Assembly: GCF_000701265.1 (NCBI RefSeq) | Contig: NZ_KL370759.1 | Coordinates: forward strand, 415,755 to 479,754 | Source: Legionella wadsworthii DSM 21896 = ATCC 33877 | GTDB taxonomy: Bacteria > Pseudomonadota > Gammaproteobacteria > Legionellales > Legionellaceae | Length of the DNA: 64,000 nucleotides | Direction: 5' to 3' | Translations under genes and position numbers: made by a program | The notes under the pieces: model-generated | The model's input: only the letters and a program-made list of their open reading frames with translations | What the model was told of the DNA's origin: nothing | Database searches by the model: none | Shown here: positions 47,819 through 58,902 of the stretch, in pieces | How the letters are laid out: every line of letters begins with the position of its first letter | How positions within the stretch are numbered: the first letter of the stretch is position 1

Positions 47819-48565
47819 ATGAAAAAGCCGATACTACTGGGTGTAAATATTGATCATATCGCGACGGTTCGTCAGGCGCGTGGAACCCGTTACCCTGATC
47901 CTGTTCAAGCAGCAATGGAGGCGGAAGAAGCAGGTGCTGACGGAATCACTTTGCATATGAGAGAAGATTTGCGGCATATACAAGCACGGGATGTACGACT
48001 GATAAAACAAGTATTGCAAACGCGCATGAATCTTGAGTTGGCGGTGACTGATGCGATGCTGGATTTTGCAGAAGAAATTGCACCTGAACATACCTGTTTG
48101 GTGCCTGAAAAGCGCGAGGAGTTAACAACCGAAGGTGGATTAGATGTCATTTCCCACCTAAAATCAGTGGAGCAGGCTGTAAGGCGATTGAAAACTATAG
48201 GAAGTGAAGTCTCTTTATTCATTGATCCAGATTTGGAACAAATTAAGGCTGCGGCAGATATTGGCGCACCTGTTATTGAATTGCATACGGGTTGTTATGC
48301 TGATGCAATTCATGTCGAACAGCAACAGCATGAATTGGCACGGATAAAAAATGCTGCAGAATACGCAGCCAGTCTCAATCTCATTGTCAATGCAGGGCAT
48401 GGTCTTAATTATCATAATGTTCAACCTATAGCCTCAATCAAAGAGTTACATGAACTTAACATAGGCCATGCCATTATCGCCCGAGCTTTATTTTGTGGTA
48501 TGAAAGAGGCAGTAAGACACATGCGTCAACTAATGCAGGAAGCAAGACTCTATGTCAACATCTGA
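47819..48565 (+). CDS. pdxJ: Pyridoxine 5'-phosphate synthase PdxJ
   Basis: A 248-residue TIM-barrel enzyme that makes pyridoxine 5'-phosphate in vitamin B6 synthesis. [52 protein letters not shown] and [14 protein letters not shown] are the family blocks. I chose this ATG because AAGGTG is just upstream and the family starts here; the frame is open 13 codons further up. Overlaps korA by 14 bases. Confidence 0.96.
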   Translation: MKKPILLGVNIDHIATVRQARGTRYPDPVQAAMEAEEAGADGITLHMREDLRHIQARDVRLIKQVLQTRMNLELAVTDAMLDFAEEIAPEHTCLVPEKREELTTEGGLDVISHLKSVEQAVRRLKTIGSEVSLFIDPDLEQIKAAADIGAPVIELHTGCYADAIHVEQQQHELARIKNAAEYAASLNLIVNAGHGLNYHNVQPIASIKELHELNIGHAIIARALFCGMKEAVRHMRQLMQEARLYVNI

Positions 48566-50366
48566 CGTAATTGTTATACGTATAACGGGAGATTCGGGGG
48601 ATGGAGTGCAATTGGTGGGGGAGCAACTCACCATCAGTGCGGCACTTACTGGACGTGATGTGCGGACTTTACCGGATTTCCCTGCAGAAATTAGAGCCCC
48701 GGCAGGTACAGTAGCTGGAGTCTCTGGTTTTCAGCTGGCAATGGCAGAACATGCTATTTTTACAGCAGGGGAAGCAATTGATGTGCTTGTTGCGTTAAAT
48801 CCCGCTGCATTAAAAAATTCCCTACAATATTTAAACCAAGGGGGTTTGCTCATTATCAATGAAGACAGTTTCCAAGAAAAAGATTGGCAAAAGGCCGGAA
48901 TGGAAAAGAGTTTTCTCGATAATGACGCGGAGCATTACCAAATCATTTCCCTCCCTTTAATCACCCAAACCTTGCAGGCAGTATCGTCACTTGAATTAAC
49001 GAAGCCTCAGGGGACAAAAACTAAAAACTTTTATATATTGGGTTTAATATTGTGGTTGTTTGATTTACCCACCTCAGTATGTGAAGCCTTCATTACTAAA
49101 AAATTCAAGTCGAATGCCGATATTGCCAAAGCAAACCAATTGGCTTTATTAGCTGGATATAATTATGCCATGACATTAGAGTTATCCCGCCGCAATTATA
49201 TGTTAGGTGAAGTGAACCGAGATGTAGGGGCGTATCGGCAAATTACGGGAGTTGAAGCAGTTGGATTAGCACTTGCTACTCTGGCAACATCTACTCAAAT
49301 ACCGCTTTTGGTTTCTGGTTATCCCATAACCCCTTCCTCTGCCATACTGCATGAATGTGCGAGATTGTCTGATTTTGGCGTGCAATTGTTTCAAGCTGAA
49401 GATGAAATTGCAGCGATATGTGCGTGTATTGGAGCTTCTTATGGGGGAAGTCTGGCATTAACAACTACCTCAGGACCAGGACTGGATTTAAAAAGTGAGG
49501 GCCTGGGGCTCGCGGTAATTGCTGAATTACCTTTAGTGTTACTTGACGTCCAAAGAGCTGGCGCATCTACAGGTTTACCCACAAAAACGAGTCAAAGCGA
49601 TTTGCTTCATGCCCTCTACGGGCGGCATGGTGAAGCTCCATTGCCTGTATTGGCAGCCAAATCGGCTGCAGATTGTTTTAATACGGTTTTGGAAGCATTT
49701 AACTTGGCAATCAAATACATGACTCCTGTCATTGTTTTACTGGATGCTTATATGGCCAATGCAGCTGAGCCATGGAAAATTCCTGAAATAAGTACTCTAG
49801 AGTTACCCAAAATTGAATTTAACCGTTTCCCTAAGCCGTTTACTCGTGATGAGTTTTTAAGCCGTAGCTGGAACAAACCCGGTACTGAAGGCTACATTCA
49901 TCAGTTAGGAGGGTTGGAGAAACAAGGTGATGAAGGCCGCGTGAGCTATGATGCAGAAAATCATCAAAAAATGGTTCATTTACGCCAGCAGAAAATTAAA
50001 GGCATCGCACGTGAATATAAACAGTTGGAAATTGAAGGGGATGCCGATGCATCCATTATCATCATAGGTTGGGGCAGTACTTATGGCAGCCTGAAATCAG
50101 CAGTTTTGCAGTGTTTGGAACAGGGATTATCCATTGCTTATGTGCACTTAAGACATCTCAATCCTTTACCTAATGATTTAGGGGAGATACTAAAGAAATA
50201 CAATAAAGTATTCGTTGCTGAGTTAAATTCGGGACAATTGAGCCAAATTATTCGTGGTATGTATCTAGTGGATGCCCAAGTGATCGGCCAATCGAATGGA
50301 CAACCATTTACCGTGAGTTATCTGGTAAATACAATCAAGACGGAAGTCAATTATGAGCCAATATAA
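48552..50366 (+). CDS. korA: 2-oxoglutarate:ferredoxin oxidoreductase alpha subunit (gamma-alpha fusion)
   Basis: A 604-residue subunit. The N-terminal gamma domain (about 1-195; [37 protein letters not shown]) is fused to the alpha domain ([40 protein letters not shown]). With KorB it converts 2-oxoglutarate and CoA to succinyl-CoA, reducing ferredoxin; other 2-oxoacids are possible. The start lies inside pdxJ and the stop overlaps korB by 14 bases, so the three are coupled. Confidence 0.92.
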   Translation: MSTSDVIVIRITGDSGDGVQLVGEQLTISAALTGRDVRTLPDFPAEIRAPAGTVAGVSGFQLAMAEHAIFTAGEAIDVLVALNPAALKNSLQYLNQGGLLIINEDSFQEKDWQKAGMEKSFLDNDAEHYQIISLPLITQTLQAVSSLELTKPQGTKTKNFYILGLILWLFDLPTSVCEAFITKKFKSNADIAKANQLALLAGYNYAMTLELSRRNYMLGEVNRDVGAYRQITGVEAVGLALATLATSTQIPLLVSGYPITPSSAILHECARLSDFGVQLFQAEDEIAAICACIGASYGGSLALTTTSGPGLDLKSEGLGLAVIAELPLVLLDVQRAGASTGLPTKTSQSDLLHALYGRHGEAPLPVLAAKSAADCFNTVLEAFNLAIKYMTPVIVLLDAYMANAAEPWKIPEISTLELPKIEFNRFPKPFTRDEFLSRSWNKPGTEGYIHQLGGLEKQGDEGRVSYDAENHQKMVHLRQQKIKGIAREYKQLEIEGDADASIIIIGWGSTYGSLKSAVLQCLEQGLSIAYVHLRHLNPLPNDLGEILKKYNKVFVAELNSGQLSQIIRGMYLVDAQVIGQSNGQPFTVSYLVNTIKTEVNYEPI

Positions 50367-51318
50367 GCGTGAAGATTTTGCCAATGCTAATGAAGTTCGC
50401 TGGTGTCCAGGCTGTGGTGATTATGCCATCTTAATGGCGATACAAAAAATATTACCAGAACTGGGATTGCCACCAGAACAGCATGTTTTTATTTCTGGAA
50501 TTGGTTGTGCTGGCAGATTACCCTATTATATGAATACTTACGGGTTTCATACCATACATGGTCGGGCAACCGCAGTTGCAACTGGTTTAAAAGTACTTAG
50601 GGATGATCTTTGTGTTTGGATTATAACTGGAGATGGAGATGCTCTGAGCATCGGTACCAATCATCTGATTCATATCCTGAGACGAAATGTTAACGTGAAT
50701 ATTTTATTATTTAATAATCAGGTATATGGATTAACAAAAGGCCAATTTTCCCCCACTTCACAAAAGGGTCAAGTAACAAAAACATCTCCTAAGGGTGTAT
50801 CCAATGAACCAGTCAACCCTTTAATTTTAGCTTTGGCTGCAGGTGCAAGTTTCGTGGCACGGGTTGTAGATAAAGATCCAGCACATCTAGGGACGATATT
50901 AAAGAAAGCTCAAGAACATGAAGGGTGTTCTTTTGTAGAAATTTATCAAGATTGCAATATTTTCAACCATGGGGCATTCGATGAGTTTGCACTTAAAAAT
51001 AACCGGGCGGAGAATACTGTAATATTGGAAGAAGGGCAGCCCTTACTTTATGGATCACGAAAAGAAAAAGCACTCTCTTTCATGGGAGAGGAGATTGTGA
51101 GTGTTTCAGCAGATCAAATGCATATTTCTCTTCATGATCCCCGCAATTTAGTCGCTGCAATCCGCCTTGCCTCTTTATCTTTTCCCGATTACCCCGTACC
51201 GTTGGGAATTTATTATCAAAAAAATAGAGAAGTGTACTCTTTACCTCAAGAGATTAAGAAAACTACGGATGATTTACACGAACTATTTAGAGCCAAGGCT
51301 ACCTGGCAACAAAGTTAA
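50353..51318 (+). CDS. korB: 2-oxoglutarate:ferredoxin oxidoreductase beta subunit
   Basis: A 321-residue thiamine-diphosphate-binding subunit. VRWCPGCGDYAILMAIQKIL holds a CxxC of the [4Fe-4S] site, with SGIGCAGRLPYYMNTYGFHT next; ITGDGDALSIGTNHLIHILR is the ThDP-Mg site, followed by FNNQVYGLTKGQFSPTS. It pairs with KorA. The iron-sulfur enzyme is of a type often oxygen-sensitive, yet is kept in aerobic Legionella. Confidence 0.92.
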   Translation: MSQYKREDFANANEVRWCPGCGDYAILMAIQKILPELGLPPEQHVFISGIGCAGRLPYYMNTYGFHTIHGRATAVATGLKVLRDDLCVWIITGDGDALSIGTNHLIHILRRNVNVNILLFNNQVYGLTKGQFSPTSQKGQVTKTSPKGVSNEPVNPLILALAAGASFVARVVDKDPAHLGTILKKAQEHEGCSFVEIYQDCNIFNHGAFDEFALKNNRAENTVILEEGQPLLYGSRKEKALSFMGEEIVSVSADQMHISLHDPRNLVAAIRLASLSFPDYPVPLGIYYQKNREVYSLPQEIKKTTDDLHELFRAKATWQQS

Positions 51319-51437
51319 GTCACTTTCAATGTTGCCGGATTAGCGCTGCGATCAGGGTGATAGGATATGAGCTGATTTCTGGTCTCGCTGGCTACACTCA
51401 AATACAAATGATTATCAGGTAATAAGGACTTAAGGAT

Positions 51438-51462
51438 AAAAAAAATCCCGGTAAGACCGGGA
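51438..51462 (-). terminator. Intrinsic terminator of the Bax-inhibitor-1 family gene
   Basis: On the minus strand the stem TCCCGGT-ctt-ACCGGGA is followed by eight consecutive T residues. It lies 22 bases beyond the stop of the gene at 51484, a textbook intrinsic terminator. Confidence 0.9.
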
Positions 51463-51483
51463 CTAGCTAGAGGAGAACAGGAG

Positions 51484-52158
51484 TTAGTCGCGACCTGAAA
51501 AGGCGCCTAATATATTGAGTAAACTAACAAATAAATTGTAAATGGATACAAAAAGACCAACGGTAGCTGAAATATAATTGGTTTCCCCTGCATGAATAAT
51601 CTCACTGGTTTGCATGAGGATTAATCCTGAAGAAATAAGAATAAATGCAGCTGAAATGGCTAATTGCAAGGCAGGTATTTGAATGAAAATTCCTGCGATC
51701 ATGGCTAATAGTACCACCATAATTCCAACAAAAAGAAATCCACCCAGGAAGCTGAAATCCTTTCGCGTTGTTAAAGCATAACCTGATAGAGCAAAGAAAA
51801 TAATACCAGTACCTCCTAAAGCGGTTGCAATTAATTGCGGACCATTTGTGAAGTGGCTGATATAAAAATTAAGAACTGGTCCTAATGTGTAGCCTAGAAA
51901 ACCCGTGAAAGCAAAAACACTCACAAGTCCCCAGACACTGTTTCGTAATGCTTGCGTCAAGAACATCAGACCATAAACGCCGACTATCATGAGAATAGGG
52001 TTCATGGGACGTGCGCCACTTGTAAGGGATAAAACAGCCATAAATGCGCTGAATATGAATGTCAAACTAAGTAAAAGATAGGTATTTCGTAGTACTTTAT
52101 TTGTTGAAAGTACCGACTCATTACCTCGCGTAAGTATTGTGACATCGTTTCGGTTCAT
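51484..52158 (-). CDS. Bax inhibitor-1/YccA family membrane protein
   Basis: A 224-residue protein with seven predicted helices; after the cytoplasmic start (SVLSTNKVLRNTYLLLSLTF) the pattern and the LQLAISAAFILISSGLILMQ and FVSIYNLFVSLLNILG blocks are those of the BI-1/YccA/YbhL family. E. coli YccA modulates the FtsH protease, and family members can leak calcium. It has its own terminator and is a single gene. Confidence 0.92.
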   Translation of the reverse strand: MNRNDVTILTRGNESVLSTNKVLRNTYLLLSLTFIFSAFMAVLSLTSGARPMNPILMIVGVYGLMFLTQALRNSVWGLVSVFAFTGFLGYTLGPVLNFYISHFTNGPQLIATALGGTGIIFFALSGYALTTRKDFSFLGGFLFVGIMVVLLAMIAGIFIQIPALQLAISAAFILISSGLILMQTSEIIHAGETNYISATVGLFVSIYNLFVSLLNILGAFSGRD

Positions 52159-52435
52159 TGTTTATAGCTCCTCTATTTTTATATATTTAGTCTAGCATAT
52201 TTGTGGGTTAGTTTCCTATATTTCAAGTTTTTAAAAGAAGTATTTTTGTTTTGAGGATCCTAAGTACTATAGTAGTATTATAGATTCACTTTAAATTAGT
52301 TTACCGTTTATTTTAGTAGCCCTCATGCATTGAAGGAACAGCCAACTTATCGGGTATTCTGGCCTTTGTGGCTTATCCCGAGAATACGAAAGCAATTTCC
52401 AAAATTTTGTGGGTCATAAATTACAGGAATTTATT

Positions 52436-53263
52436 ATGGCACGAGCAGCATTAATACAAATGGTTTCCTCAGCAGAAGTTGCTAATAATTTGCAGCAGGC
52501 AGAAAAATTAATAATACAGGCTCGTGAAGAGCAAGCAGATCTCGTTCTTTTACCTGAAAATTTTGCTTTCATGGGCCTTAATGAAGCAGATAAATTAAGT
52601 ATTGCAGAAACTTATGGGGATGGTCCTATCCAACAAAAAATCAGTGAATTAGCAAAAAGGTTAGGAATATGGATTATTCCAGGAACTATTCCACTTAAAA
52701 GCACTGGTTCAAAAGTACGTGCGAGTTGTGTCGTTTATGATGAAAAAGGGAAGTGCGCGGCGCGTTATGATAAGATTCATCTGTTTGATGTAAATGTTTC
52801 TTCCAAAGAAGCCTACCAAGAATCACTTTCCGTAGAAGGTGGGCATGATTTGGCTCTTGTTGATACGCCCATTGGTAAGATAGGGCTGACTGTTTGTTAT
52901 GATTTACGTTTCGCGGAGCTGTATCAGGAATTAATGCGCTGTGGTGCTCAGGTATTTACAGTTCCTTCCGCCTTCACGGCAGTGACTGGATTGGCTCATT
53001 GGGAAGTGTTATTAAGAGCAAGAGCAATTGAAAATTTATGTTATGTGTTGGCAGCAAATCAAGGCGGGAGGCATGAAAATGGACGTAGTACCTACGGACA
53101 CAGTATGATTGTTGATCCTTGGGGGAAGGTACTTACCCAGAAAGAAGCAGGCAATGGAATAGTCATTGCCGATATTGATTTGCAAAGCCAAAAAGAATTA
53201 AGGCGCACTTTCCCCTGTTTAGAACATCATGTATTAAACTTAAAAGAGATACATCAGTCTTGA
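52436..53263 (+). CDS. Nitrilase-superfamily amidohydrolase (Nit1/Nit2-like)
   Basis: A 275-residue carbon-nitrogen hydrolase with the Glu-Lys-Cys triad: Glu41 (LLPENFAF), Lys113 (RYDKIHLFDV) and Cys154 (GLTVCYDLRFAEL). The sequence is closest to the Nit1/Nit2 branch, whose members hydrolyse deaminated glutathione or omega-amides. AGGA lies seven bases before this ATG; a GTG nine codons earlier is less likely. It precedes tldD by 37 bases, a common gammaproteobacterial pairing. Confidence 0.93.
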   Translation: MARAALIQMVSSAEVANNLQQAEKLIIQAREEQADLVLLPENFAFMGLNEADKLSIAETYGDGPIQQKISELAKRLGIWIIPGTIPLKSTGSKVRASCVVYDEKGKCAARYDKIHLFDVNVSSKEAYQESLSVEGGHDLALVDTPIGKIGLTVCYDLRFAELYQELMRCGAQVFTVPSAFTAVTGLAHWEVLLRARAIENLCYVLAANQGGRHENGRSTYGHSMIVDPWGKVLTQKEAGNGIVIADIDLQSQKELRRTFPCLEHHVLNLKEIHQS

Positions 53264-53300
53264 TGGAAAACAAACGATACTATTTTTAAAAGGTACTTAA

Positions 53301-54743
53301 ATGACAGAAGCGCTAACTACAGCAAAAAAGATCTTATTAGCTCCTGCAGCATTGGATGAATCAGGTATAGAAAAATTATTTAAAACGATGATGAACCGTC
53401 ATATAGATGATGCGGATCTTTATTTTCAAAGTTGCAGTTATGAATCCTGGTATCTGGAAGATTCTGTAGTGAAGAGTGGAAGCTATTCACTGGATAGAGG
53501 AGTAGGAATTAGAGCTGTAAGCGGGGATAAAACGGGTTTTGCCTATTGCGATGACATTTTGTTTCCCTCCATGTTAAAGGCTGCGGATGCTGCCCGCTCC
53601 ATTGCGATGACGGGATCGAAACCCATTCAATCGATTCAGGTTAAAGATGCGGCAGTGAGTCGTTACCAAAGTTTAAATCCTATAGAAGGTATGAGTAAGC
53701 AAGAAAAGATTGCTTTATTAGAAGCCCTCGACAAAGAAGCACGAAGCATCGATCCCCGGGTGATTCAGGTTAATGCGTCATTAAGTGGTTGTTATGAGGT
53801 TGTGATGGTCTCCGGGATGAATGGGCAAATGATCGCAGATGTAAGACCTTTAGTCAGCATCAATGTCAGTGTCATAGTAGAAGATAAAAATGGAAGAAGA
53901 GAATCTGCGCGATCCGGTGGTGGCGGTCGGTTACATTACTCCTACTTTACCGAAAAAGAAATCGCCCTAGGTTATGCACGGGAAGCAGTACGTGAAGCTT
54001 TGATAAATCTCGAAGCACAACCTGCACCCGCAGGCACCATGCCTGTCGTTTTGGGCCCAGGCTGGCCCGGTGTCTTGTTGCATGAAGCAGTCGGACATGG
54101 TTTAGAAGGTGATTTTAATCGAAAAGGGTTATCCGCTTTTTCTGGACGAATTGGCCAACAAGTTGCTGCAGAAGGCGTGACCGTGGTGGACGATGGCACT
54201 TTGAAAGACAGGCGTGGGTCCCTGACTATTGATGATGAGGGAACACCGTCTCAATGTACTACATTGATCGATAATGGCGTTTTAGTGAACTACATGCAAG
54301 ATAAACTGAACGCAAAATTAATGGGGATGCAATCCACAGGGAATTGTCGTCGCGAATCTTATGCACATGTTCCCATGCCAAGAATGACGAATACCTACAT
54401 GTTGGCTGGAAAGCATAATCCCGAAGAAATCATTCGTTCGGTACAACGTGGATTATATGCAGTTAATTTTGGTGGGGGACAGGTCGATATCACATCAGGT
54501 CAATTTGTATTCTCCGCCAGTGAAGCATACCTTATTGAAAATGGGAAAATTACTGCACCAGTGAAAGGAGCGACTCTAATTGGCAATGGTCCTGATGTCA
54601 TGAAAAAAATCAGCATGATCGGTAATGACTTAAAATTAGATGGTGGAATTGGGGTTTGTGGAAAAGATGGACAATCAGTTCCAGTCGGTGTGGGTCAACC
54701 AACTTTAAAAATAGATGCTTTGACAGTAGGTGGAACCAGTTGA
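53301..54743 (+). CDS. tldD: Metalloprotease TldD
   Basis: A 480-residue zinc protease. The HExxxH motif is [12 protein letters not shown] (261-266), followed by the Tld fold end [17 protein letters not shown]. With TldE/PmbA it forms a heterodimer that degrades unfolded peptides and matures some ribosomally made peptides such as microcin B17. The partner pmbA is not in the window. A strong terminator follows. Confidence 0.96.
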   Translation: MTEALTTAKKILLAPAALDESGIEKLFKTMMNRHIDDADLYFQSCSYESWYLEDSVVKSGSYSLDRGVGIRAVSGDKTGFAYCDDILFPSMLKAADAARSIAMTGSKPIQSIQVKDAAVSRYQSLNPIEGMSKQEKIALLEALDKEARSIDPRVIQVNASLSGCYEVVMVSGMNGQMIADVRPLVSINVSVIVEDKNGRRESARSGGGGRLHYSYFTEKEIALGYAREAVREALINLEAQPAPAGTMPVVLGPGWPGVLLHEAVGHGLEGDFNRKGLSAFSGRIGQQVAAEGVTVVDDGTLKDRRGSLTIDDEGTPSQCTTLIDNGVLVNYMQDKLNAKLMGMQSTGNCRRESYAHVPMPRMTNTYMLAGKHNPEEIIRSVQRGLYAVNFGGGQVDITSGQFVFSASEAYLIENGKITAPVKGATLIGNGPDVMKKISMIGNDLKLDGGIGVCGKDGQSVPVGVGQPTLKIDALTVGGTS

Positions 54744-54750
54744 TTCTTAT

Positions 54751-54794
54751 ATGGGTAGACTGATTGAGCCGTTTGCTTTGTTCAGTCTACCCAT
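54751..54794 (+). terminator. Terminator hairpin after tldD
   Basis: A perfect 13-base inverted repeat ATGGGTAGACTGA / TCAGTCTACCCAT with an 18-base loop starts eight bases after the tldD stop and lies in a convergent gap. A T-rich stretch follows; it may serve both directions. Confidence 0.7.
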
Positions 54795-54828
54795 TCACTT
54801 TTACATGCTGAAAAAATCGTTATTTGAC

Positions 54829-55269
54829 TTAATCTTTTAAACCGGTAGGCAGTATGATATTAATTGAATTATTGGATTGGGATAGTACTGAGCCTCCTAA
54901 ACCATTCGTCAGAGTATAAGTGACGGTAAATCTTGAATCGATTGGATTATTGCTTTGATAACTGCAAATTACGTTTCCTGATGCACTGTTGTAATTAATC
55001 GAATCATTGAAATAATTCATTAAATTAGAAGGGATATCTTTTACTGAACCGGTTGAACGAAAATACACTTGGAGTGTTTGAGACAAAATGAATTCCACTC
55101 CATAACCTCCGATATAGTCTCCAAAATTCGCTATGGAGTTTGGGCTACCTTGAGTGGTAGGGCAAACAACAGTAATTTCATTAAAAATTGGATCTGCTGT
55201 TGCTGTTTCCGATAACAGCACAAAGCCAGAAAGCAGCAATACCGAGCTTAATACCATACTTTTAAACAT
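54829..55269 (-). CDS. Small exported protein of unknown function
   Basis: A 146-residue protein starting MFKSMVLSSVLLLSGFVLLS with a signal peptide cleaved near ATADP. The start has AAGGA about seven bases upstream; a Met sixteen codons earlier would place charged residues before the signal. The mature domain has two cysteines (about 36 and 100, in VVCPTTQG and VICSYQSN), probably forming one disulfide, and many Asn, Ser and Thr in beta-like strands. It resembles small periplasmic or secreted Legionella proteins in style only; no family recognised. Convergent with tldD. Confidence 0.7.
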   Translation of the reverse strand: MFKSMVLSSVLLLSGFVLLSETATADPIFNEITVVCPTTQGSPNSIANFGDYIGGYGVEFILSQTLQVYFRSTGSVKDIPSNLMNYFNDSINYNSASGNVICSYQSNNPIDSRFTVTYTLTNGLGGSVLSQSNNSINIILPTGLKD

Positions 55270-55452
55270 AGTAGTTCCTTCTAGTGATTTATAAAAAATG
55301 TGATTTTTTAAAAGCAAATGAATTGTTCATGAATAAATTTAGGCTGTCAATTGAAATTTATTTTGTTCAAAGACAACCAGTTTACGGCAAAAATAGTTTT
55401 ATAATTCATCATGGTTGGTACTCGGAAAAAAAATTTTTAAATTATTATCCTA

Positions 55453-58400
55453 TCAATTCTCACCATTGAGTTTACGAAGTAAGGAGCTGATTTCATAAAT
55501 CCTTTCTTCCGCTGCGGTACTATCTAAACTAAAACGCAAACGTTGAGGACCATCCATTTGATATCTTTTCGCATGCACCTGAATTAAATGAATCAAAACG
55601 CCCGGATCAATGGTGGGATTTTCAGAAAACTCCAGTTTACCTTGTTGGGATCCAGCACTAATTTTTTGAATGCCCATTTTTCCAGCAGTTAATTTTAATT
55701 CAGTAATTAACAATAAATGTTTCACTTGAGGCGGCAGCAACCCAAATCGATCAATAAGTTCCACTTGCAAATCATGGAGTTGCTCCTTACTTTTTGCGTT
55801 TGCAATTCGTTTGTACATTATCAAACGATTATGAATATCAGGGATGTAGTCATTTGGAATGATCGCACTGATTCGTAAATCAATTTCAGGCCCTTGATGC
55901 ATCGGGGCGGATAATTCGGGGGTTTTTCCAGATTTTAAATCCTGGACGGCTTTATCAAGCATTTCCATGAATAAATTGAAACCAATTGCTTGCATGTTGC
56001 CGCTTTGTTCTTCCCCTAAAAGCTCGCCTGCTCCCCTGATTTCCAAGTCATGAGTCGCCAGGGTAAATCCTGCACCCAAATCCTCTAAAGAAACGATAGC
56101 TTCAAGACGTTTGACTGCATCGGCAGTTAATAATTTTTTATGGGGCGTAAGCAAATAAGCATAAGCTTGATGATGAGAACGACCTACCCGTCCACGTAAT
56201 TGATGAAGTTGTGCTAAACCAAATTTATCCGCACGATCAATGATTATGGTATTGGCCGTTGGAATATCAATCCCGGTTTCAATGATTGTAGTACAAACCA
56301 GTACATTGAAACGATGATGATAAAAATCAGACATGACCCGTTCTAATTGACGCTCACGCATTTGTCCATGAGCATGATTTATTTTGGCTTCGGGCACCAG
56401 GGTTTGTAACTCTTGGCAGACGTGATCGATTGTCTCAACATTATTATGCAAGAAAAAAACTTGGCCACCTCTAAGAATTTCCCTCAAAATAGCTTCGCGT
56501 ATCGTGGCGTCTTTTTTCTCTTGCCAAAATGTTTTAATCGCCAAGCGTTTTGCAGGAGGCGTGGTTATTAGAGAAATATCTCTAATTCCGGCCATAGCCA
56601 TATTTAAAGTTCTAGGAATTGGAGTTGCAGTCATTGATAAAATATCAACATGGGTACGCAGGGACTTAATGTGTTCTTTCTGTTTGACGCCAAAACGGTG
56701 TTCTTCATCAATAATGAGAAGACCTAAATTTTTAAATGCAATATTTCTTTGAAATAGTTTATGGGTTCCGATGATAATATCTACTGTCCCTGCTTTTAAT
56801 GCATCAAGTACTCGCTCTGTGTCTTTACTCGAACGAAAACGAGAAAGTAGTTCGATATTGATAGGAAAGTCTGCGAATCGATCGCGAAATGATTCGAAAT
56901 GTTGACCTGCTAGAAGCGTGGTCGGAACCAGGATACAGACTTGTTTATTATTTTGGACTGCCACAAAGGCAGCACGCATGGCCACTTCCGTTTTACCAAA
57001 TCCTACATCGCCACAAATTAAACGATCCATAGGTCTTGGGCATTCCATATCATTTATAATTTGTTCTACTGCTTGTAATTGATCAGGAGTTTCTGTAAAT
57101 GGGAAAGCACTGGCAAATTTAATATATTCATTATGATCTACTGTATATTTGTGGCCTGGTTGTGCTTCTCTTTTTGCATACAGATCCAGTAACTCAATGG
57201 CTACATCATGAATTTTTTCCACAGCTTTTTTCTTTTCTTTCTGCCATTGATCTGTTCCAAGTTTATGTAAAGGAGCGTGTTCGCTATCCATGCCCGTATA
57301 TCGACTGATAAGATGAAGCGAGGTTACAGGCACGTAAATTTTATCCTCGCCTGCATAAGTCAAAACAAGAAACTCACTCGCGATCCCATTGGATTCAATA
57401 TGTTGTAATCCTTGATAACGTCCAACGCCAAACTGTAAATGAACCACAGGAGCACCGACGCGAAGTTCAGCCATATCTCGAATGATAAGATCAGGATCTA
57501 CTGCTTTTTGTGTACTTCGTCTTTGTGGTGTACTTTGATCACCAAACAGTTGAGACTCAACAATAATGACGATGTGACTTTGATTTAACTCACATCCATA
57601 GATTAGGTTGCCGGTACTGATGTTTATTGGAGCCGTGTCTTGAGTAAACTCATACCAGGAAGACTGTATTTTGGGAAAAATCCCGCTTGGCTTAAGCAGG
57701 TCGAGTAATACTTCGCGACGTCCTGCGCTTTCAACAACAATTAAATACCGACGTGAAGAGTCTTGGCAGTAAGAACGAAGATGGCTTAATGGTTCCTGGG
57801 TTTTTCGATCAATAGGTAATTGGGGTCCTGGCACAATGTCAAAATTGACTACCGCCCCTTTTTTCTCAGATGGATTTTGAAACAAGCGCAGTTGTTCATA
57901 AGTATTTGCCAAAGTTAATAATTCAATAGGACTTAAAAAACAAGCAGAAGGGGATAAAATAGGTCTGCTGATGTCATAACGTCTTTGCTCATAACGCTCA
58001 TTTAATTCTTGCCAGAATTGTTCTGCATTATTTTGAATATTTTCAATCAGGCAGATCTTGGCCGTTTCTGGTAAATAATCAAAAAAAGTGACTGTTTTTT
58101 CAAAAAACAAAGGCAAATAATATTCTATTCCAGATGGAAATTGCCCTTCACTGATTGCTTCATATATAGGGCATTGACTTGGATTCCCAGGAAACAGTTC
58201 TCTAAATGAACGGCGAAAGTGTAATTGGCTTTGTTCATTCAAAGGAAATTCGCGAGCAGGCAAGACATTGATTTGTTTAATTTTTTCAATAGTACGCTGT
58301 GTTTCAGTATCAAATTCTCTTAAACTTTCAATTTCATCGTCAAAAAGCTCAATCCGGAAAGGCAAACCGGAGCCCATAGGATAAACATCGATTATTGAAC

Positions 58401-58902
58401 CGCGTAAAGCAAATTCACCGTGCTCAAGTACTTTATTGACGCAATGATAACCGGATTGCTGTAACTGATTGCGAAAAGAGGCTAAGTCGAGTTTTTGGCC
58501 TTCTTTAAGCATTAAAGCATATTGATTCAGAAATTCAGGAGGGCAAAGCCGGTGCATTATCGTGCTTGCGGACGTGATGACAATTGCATCGGTGACTTGT
58601 TGGATGCGACTTAAGGTATATAACCGTTCAGAAATAATGTCCTGATGGGGGGAGAATTGATCATAAGGCAAAGTTTCCCAGTCCGGAAAAAACAATAATT
58701 CCTGGGGGGAGTTCGGATTGAGGAAAAAATTCAATTCTTCTTGTAATTGATTGGCGCTGAGATTGTCCTGGGCAATTAATAGCTTGATTCCAGAAGTTTG
58801 TTGACAGTATTCAGCCAATGCAAGAGCGAGACTGCTTCCATGGAGTTGTCCCCATATTTGTTTGGCCTTTGTCGGTTGATAGAGTAATGTATTTATGGAC
58901 AT
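55453..58902 (-). CDS. mfd: Transcription-repair coupling factor Mfd
   Basis: An 1149-residue protein that removes RNA polymerase stalled at lesions and recruits UvrA. The UvrB-like N-terminus has FPDWETLPYDQFSPHQDIIS; the RNAP-interaction domain has VVHLQFGVGRYQGLQHIESN; the RecG-like motor has Walker A CGDVGFGKTEVAMRAAF, DEEHRFGVKQKE and the TRG block VGRSHHQAYAYLL. The ATG used has GAGG very close upstream; a TTG four codons earlier is an alternative start. Length is normal. Confidence 0.95.
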   Translation of the reverse strand: MSINTLLYQPTKAKQIWGQLHGSSLALALAEYCQQTSGIKLLIAQDNLSANQLQEELNFFLNPNSPQELLFFPDWETLPYDQFSPHQDIISERLYTLSRIQQVTDAIVITSASTIMHRLCPPEFLNQYALMLKEGQKLDLASFRNQLQQSGYHCVNKVLEHGEFALRGSIIDVYPMGSGLPFRIELFDDEIESLREFDTETQRTIEKIKQINVLPAREFPLNEQSQLHFRRSFRELFPGNPSQCPIYEAISEGQFPSGIEYYLPLFFEKTVTFFDYLPETAKICLIENIQNNAEQFWQELNERYEQRRYDISRPILSPSACFLSPIELLTLANTYEQLRLFQNPSEKKGAVVNFDIVPGPQLPIDRKTQEPLSHLRSYCQDSSRRYLIVVESAGRREVLLDLLKPSGIFPKIQSSWYEFTQDTAPINISTGNLIYGCELNQSHIVIIVESQLFGDQSTPQRRSTQKAVDPDLIIRDMAELRVGAPVVHLQFGVGRYQGLQHIESNGIASEFLVLTYAGEDKIYVPVTSLHLISRYTGMDSEHAPLHKLGTDQWQKEKKKAVEKIHDVAIELLDLYAKREAQPGHKYTVDHNEYIKFASAFPFTETPDQLQAVEQIINDMECPRPMDRLICGDVGFGKTEVAMRAAFVAVQNNKQVCILVPTTLLAGQHFESFRDRFADFPINIELLSRFRSSKDTERVLDALKAGTVDIIIGTHKLFQRNIAFKNLGLLIIDEEHRFGVKQKEHIKSLRTHVDILSMTATPIPRTLNMAMAGIRDISLITTPPAKRLAIKTFWQEKKDATIREAILREILRGGQVFFLHNNVETIDHVCQELQTLVPEAKINHAHGQMRERQLERVMSDFYHHRFNVLVCTTIIETGIDIPTANTIIIDRADKFGLAQLHQLRGRVGRSHHQAYAYLLTPHKKLLTADAVKRLEAIVSLEDLGAGFTLATHDLEIRGAGELLGEEQSGNMQAIGFNLFMEMLDKAVQDLKSGKTPELSAPMHQGPEIDLRISAIIPNDYIPDIHNRLIMYKRIANAKSKEQLHDLQVELIDRFGLLPPQVKHLLLITELKLTAGKMGIQKISAGSQQGKLEFSENPTIDPGVLIHLIQVHAKRYQMDGPQRLRFSLDSTAAEERIYEISSLLRKLNGEN

